Shown piece by piece: positions 8,201 to 9,005 of a stretch of DNA of 9,005 nt; within the stretch, counting starts at the first letter, position 1; each line of letters begins with the position of its first letter. The stretch is taken from the NCBI GenBank assembly GCA_030618505.1, contig JAUXDF010000104.1, positions 1 through 9,005 on the forward strand. The letters run 5' to 3'. The position numbers and the translations under genes were made by a program. This DNA is from Spongiibacteraceae bacterium (GTDB lineage Bacteria; Pseudomonadota; Gammaproteobacteria; Pseudomonadales; PIVM01). Under the pieces are notes generated by a model that was not told where the DNA came from, did no database searches, and was given only the letters and a program-made list of their open reading frames with translations.

Positions 8201-8354
8201 GATAGGCGGTAGTCACGTTAATAACGGGGTACTGCACATCCGGGTACTGGCGTACGGATAAGGAGTCAAACGCCTTAAAGCCCAGCAAAAGCATCATTAA
8301 GCTCACGACAATGGACAGTACGGGCCTGCGTATAAACAATTCAGTAAAATTCAT
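5286..8354 (-). CDS. RND multidrug efflux permease (HAE1 family, AcrB/MexB-like)
   Basis: This 1022-residue inner-membrane proton-driven pump has the standard RND layout: a first membrane helix (about 9-29), a large periplasmic loop, helices 2-6 (about 337-485), helix 7 (about 526-545), a second periplasmic loop, and helices 8-12 (about 849-1004). The proton relay is intact: Asp401/Asp402 in GLVVDDAIVVVEN, Lys918 in GLISKHGILIVDFAN, and Arg949 and Thr956 in RLRPILMT, matching AcrB D407/D408, K940, R971 and T978. This places it in the drug/hydrophobic-compound (HAE1) branch rather than the heavy-metal branch. Its exact substrates cannot be told from sequence. The segment aligned with the AcrB switch loop (about 600-618) is about four residues shorter and lacks the GQNTG motif. 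It is translated from a good GGAG ribosome site, 11 bases after the adaptor gene stop, so the two form one operon and one complex with a TolC-type channel encoded elsewhere. Confidence 0.96.
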   Translation of the reverse strand: MNFTELFIRRPVLSIVVSLMMLLLGFKAFDSLSVRQYPDVQYPVINVTTAYPGASAELVKGFITTPLQHAIATAEGISYITAISNENVSTIMAYLQPGYDINTALQEISTKVYKVRGELPRETEDPIVEKMVGLGSGILQFISFSSEQMSEAQITDYLSKVVQPVLSTIEGIGQATLRGKKTFAMRIWLNSTRMAAYNISADEVDQAINKHNVQSSAGQTQGAYWVFNIEAKTGLSSVEDFENIVVKHANGTLVRLNDVAKVELGAENYNSGIRFDGARAVFIETSAASSANPIEVAKRVRDVLPEIEAQLPPGVKLDLVFDTTFAIQRSIDEVVKTIFEASLIVIAVIFLFLGSFRSVIIPVVTIPLSLIGVLGLMLAMGFSVNLLTLLAMVLAIGLVVDDAIVVVENIQRHIEEGQEPMAAALIGAREIAFPVIAMTITLAAVYGPIGFLEGLTGTLFTEFAYTLAGAVIVSGIVALTLSPMMCAKLLKAQDDNNKNTLSKKLDRRFERVKSTYQRWLNDSLQHRPVIVLFSGAILCSIYFLYGEISQELAPNEDQGVVFVSGVAPLSANLDYLKAYTRQVEEIISEVPEMEENFIIDGLRGVNRFFSLVILKDWSERERSAMEIKDELSANLSTVAGLRIYAFNLPSIPSAGTGLPLQFVLTSTASDEVIYQVAENIVGEARKSGKFVYVSSELKFDKPQVQLHVDRDKAAELDVSVEEIGKTLSVLLGENYSSRFAYGSHSYQVIPQAQQDFRRNPDVLNYYYVKSERGVSVPLGALVSMELVSKPNKLSQFQQLNATYIGAMLAPGVTMGDGIEELNRIAERSLPAGFGHDYMGESRQFIEEGGVLALTFIFSFMLIYLVLAAQFESFTDPFIVLISVPMSIFGALIPMALGMATMNIYTQIGLVTLIGLISKHGILIVDFANKLQREKNLSPMDAVAEASVVRLRPILMTTAAMVFGVLPLLIASGAGAASRFSIGLVITSGMAIGTIFTLFVVPVMYTYLARDHRHKATSQHDEP

Positions 8355-8360
8355 GGCTGA

Positions 8361-8364
8361 CTCC
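8361..8364 (-). promoter_or_regulatory. Shine-Dalgarno site of the RND permease gene
   Basis: On the - strand GGAG lies six bases before the ATG at 8354, inside the 11-base gap after the adaptor stop (TAG, 8366-8368). Its position supports the chosen start and translation closely following that of the adaptor. Confidence 0.75.
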
Positions 8365-8365
8365 G

Positions 8366-9005
8366 CTACAACTTAACGCTGTTATCAATAAGAACGGAGG
8401 CACCATTAGACAGTTTTAGCTGGCCGGCGGTAACAACCAGCTGATTAACCGAGACACCTTCAATAATGGCAATTTCGTCGCCCTTTTGGCGCCCGACTTT
8501 GACATAAACTCGCTCGACAACCAGACCTGCTTGCCCCTTACTTCCTTGACCTTTTTCAGAATTTTTATCAGCAATTTTCTTGTCAGCTTTCTTCTCAGTA
8601 TTCTGCTTCTCGGTAACGACAAAAACAGAATTACCAAACAGGCTATAGCTAATCGCTGTCTGTGGCACTGAAACAACGGTTTCTTGCTTTTCCATCACCA
8701 ACTGTAAGCTAGCGAACATTCCCGGCAGTAATTTTTTATCGCCATTATTAATCAGCGCACGCACCAGAATATTTCTGGTATCACCATCTACTTTGGCATT
8801 GATGGCGCTGACCTGACCCGAAAAGCTTTCGCCCTGATAGGCTGCCACCGAAAAACGAACCCGCTGTTTGATAGAAATATTCGGTAAATATTTTTCCGGC
8901 AAAGAGAAGTCGATATACAAAGAACTTAAATCCTGCAAAGTAACAATACTTTCCCCCACATTGAGATACTGCCCGACGTTAACTTCGCGAATACCTAACT
9001 GTCCA
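8366..9005 (-). CDS. RND periplasmic adaptor subunit (MFP/HlyD-like), C-terminal part, 5' truncated by window edge
   Basis: The frame is open to the right edge; 212 residues are visible and the N-terminal signal, hairpin and first half of the lipoyl domain lie outside. The visible sequence begins GQLGIREVNVGQYLNVGESIVTLQDL, the second lipoyl half-motif typical of AcrA/MexA/MexJ-type adaptors, followed by the beta-barrel (SLYIDFSLPEKYL to LLPGMFASLQLV) and the membrane-proximal domain (SVPQTAI to the end). In the family the adaptor bridges the RND pump and the outer-membrane channel and is needed for transport. A Lys-rich, low-complexity stretch of about 29 residues (bases 8525-8611, eight Lys) interrupts the membrane-proximal domain between VFVVTEK and LVVERVYV. 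An ATG at 8959 exists but falls inside the lipoyl domain and is not the true start. The pump gene follows after 11 bases. Confidence 0.93.
   Translation of the reverse strand, partial: GQLGIREVNVGQYLNVGESIVTLQDLSSLYIDFSLPEKYLPNISIKQRVRFSVAAYQGESFSGQVSAINAKVDGDTRNILVRALINNGDKKLLPGMFASLQLVMEKQETVVSVPQTAISYSLFGNSVFVVTEKQNTEKKADKKIADKNSEKGQGSKGQAGLVVERVYVKVGRQKGDEIAIIEGVSVNQLVVTAGQLKLSNGASVLIDNSVKL

Noticed and set aside
5341..8671. Several open frames of 60-120 codons opposite or out of frame with the RND and adaptor genes
   Set aside because: All lie wholly inside strongly conserved coding sequence, have no recognisable domains, and their composition is explained by the real frame.
1..9005. 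CRISPR arrays, tRNA/rRNA genes, insertion sequences, phage genes
   Set aside because: No regularly spaced repeats, cloverleaf-like sequences, transposase motifs or phage genes were seen on either strand.

Overview
The window looks like chromosomal DNA from a gammaproteobacterium. It carries a split imuB-dnaE2 mutagenesis cassette, an RpfG-type REC/HD-GYP response regulator and an adaptor/RND efflux pair, all typical of environmental and marine Gammaproteobacteria. No gene here fixes the genus, and no rRNA, tRNA, phage or transposase gene is visible. Genes are tightly packed and no gene-free stretch exceeds 300 bases.

Left block (1-3860, + strand): the C-terminal half of ImuB, a catalytically inactive Y-family polymerase relative, runs in from beyond the left edge. 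It is followed 19 bases after its stop by a complete dnaE2 (imuC), the error-prone C-family polymerase. Together these form the SOS-inducible ImuABC mutasome. ImuB is the clamp-binding hub and DnaE2 performs the mutagenic translesion synthesis. imuA and the operon promoter, where a LexA site would be expected, lie outside the window.

Centre (3861-4035): two convergent transcription units meet at a compact element of about 132 bases. It is bounded by two 24-base REP-like repeats in opposite orientation that match at 20 of 24 positions, each itself a hairpin. The right-hand hairpin is followed on the - strand by six T and is a good intrinsic terminator for the response regulator gene.

Right block (4036-9005, - strand): reading right to left, a periplasmic adaptor (MFP) missing its N-terminal part, a complete 1022-residue HAE1-type RND pump with intact proton-relay residues, a 140-base gap with a candidate promoter, then the REC/HD-GYP regulator with an intact phospho-acceptor and a full set of metal ligands. 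The adaptor and pump are clearly one operon, with 11 bases between them and a good Shine-Dalgarno. The regulator is co-oriented but probably has its own promoter. No outer-membrane channel gene or transcriptional regulator of the pump is in view.

I see no convincing undescribed multi-gene system. The most interesting items are the REP-like paired element, a candidate clamp-binding motif and a small in-frame duplication in ImuB, a shortened switch-loop region in the RND pump, and the pump/c-di-GMP phosphodiesterase neighbourhood.
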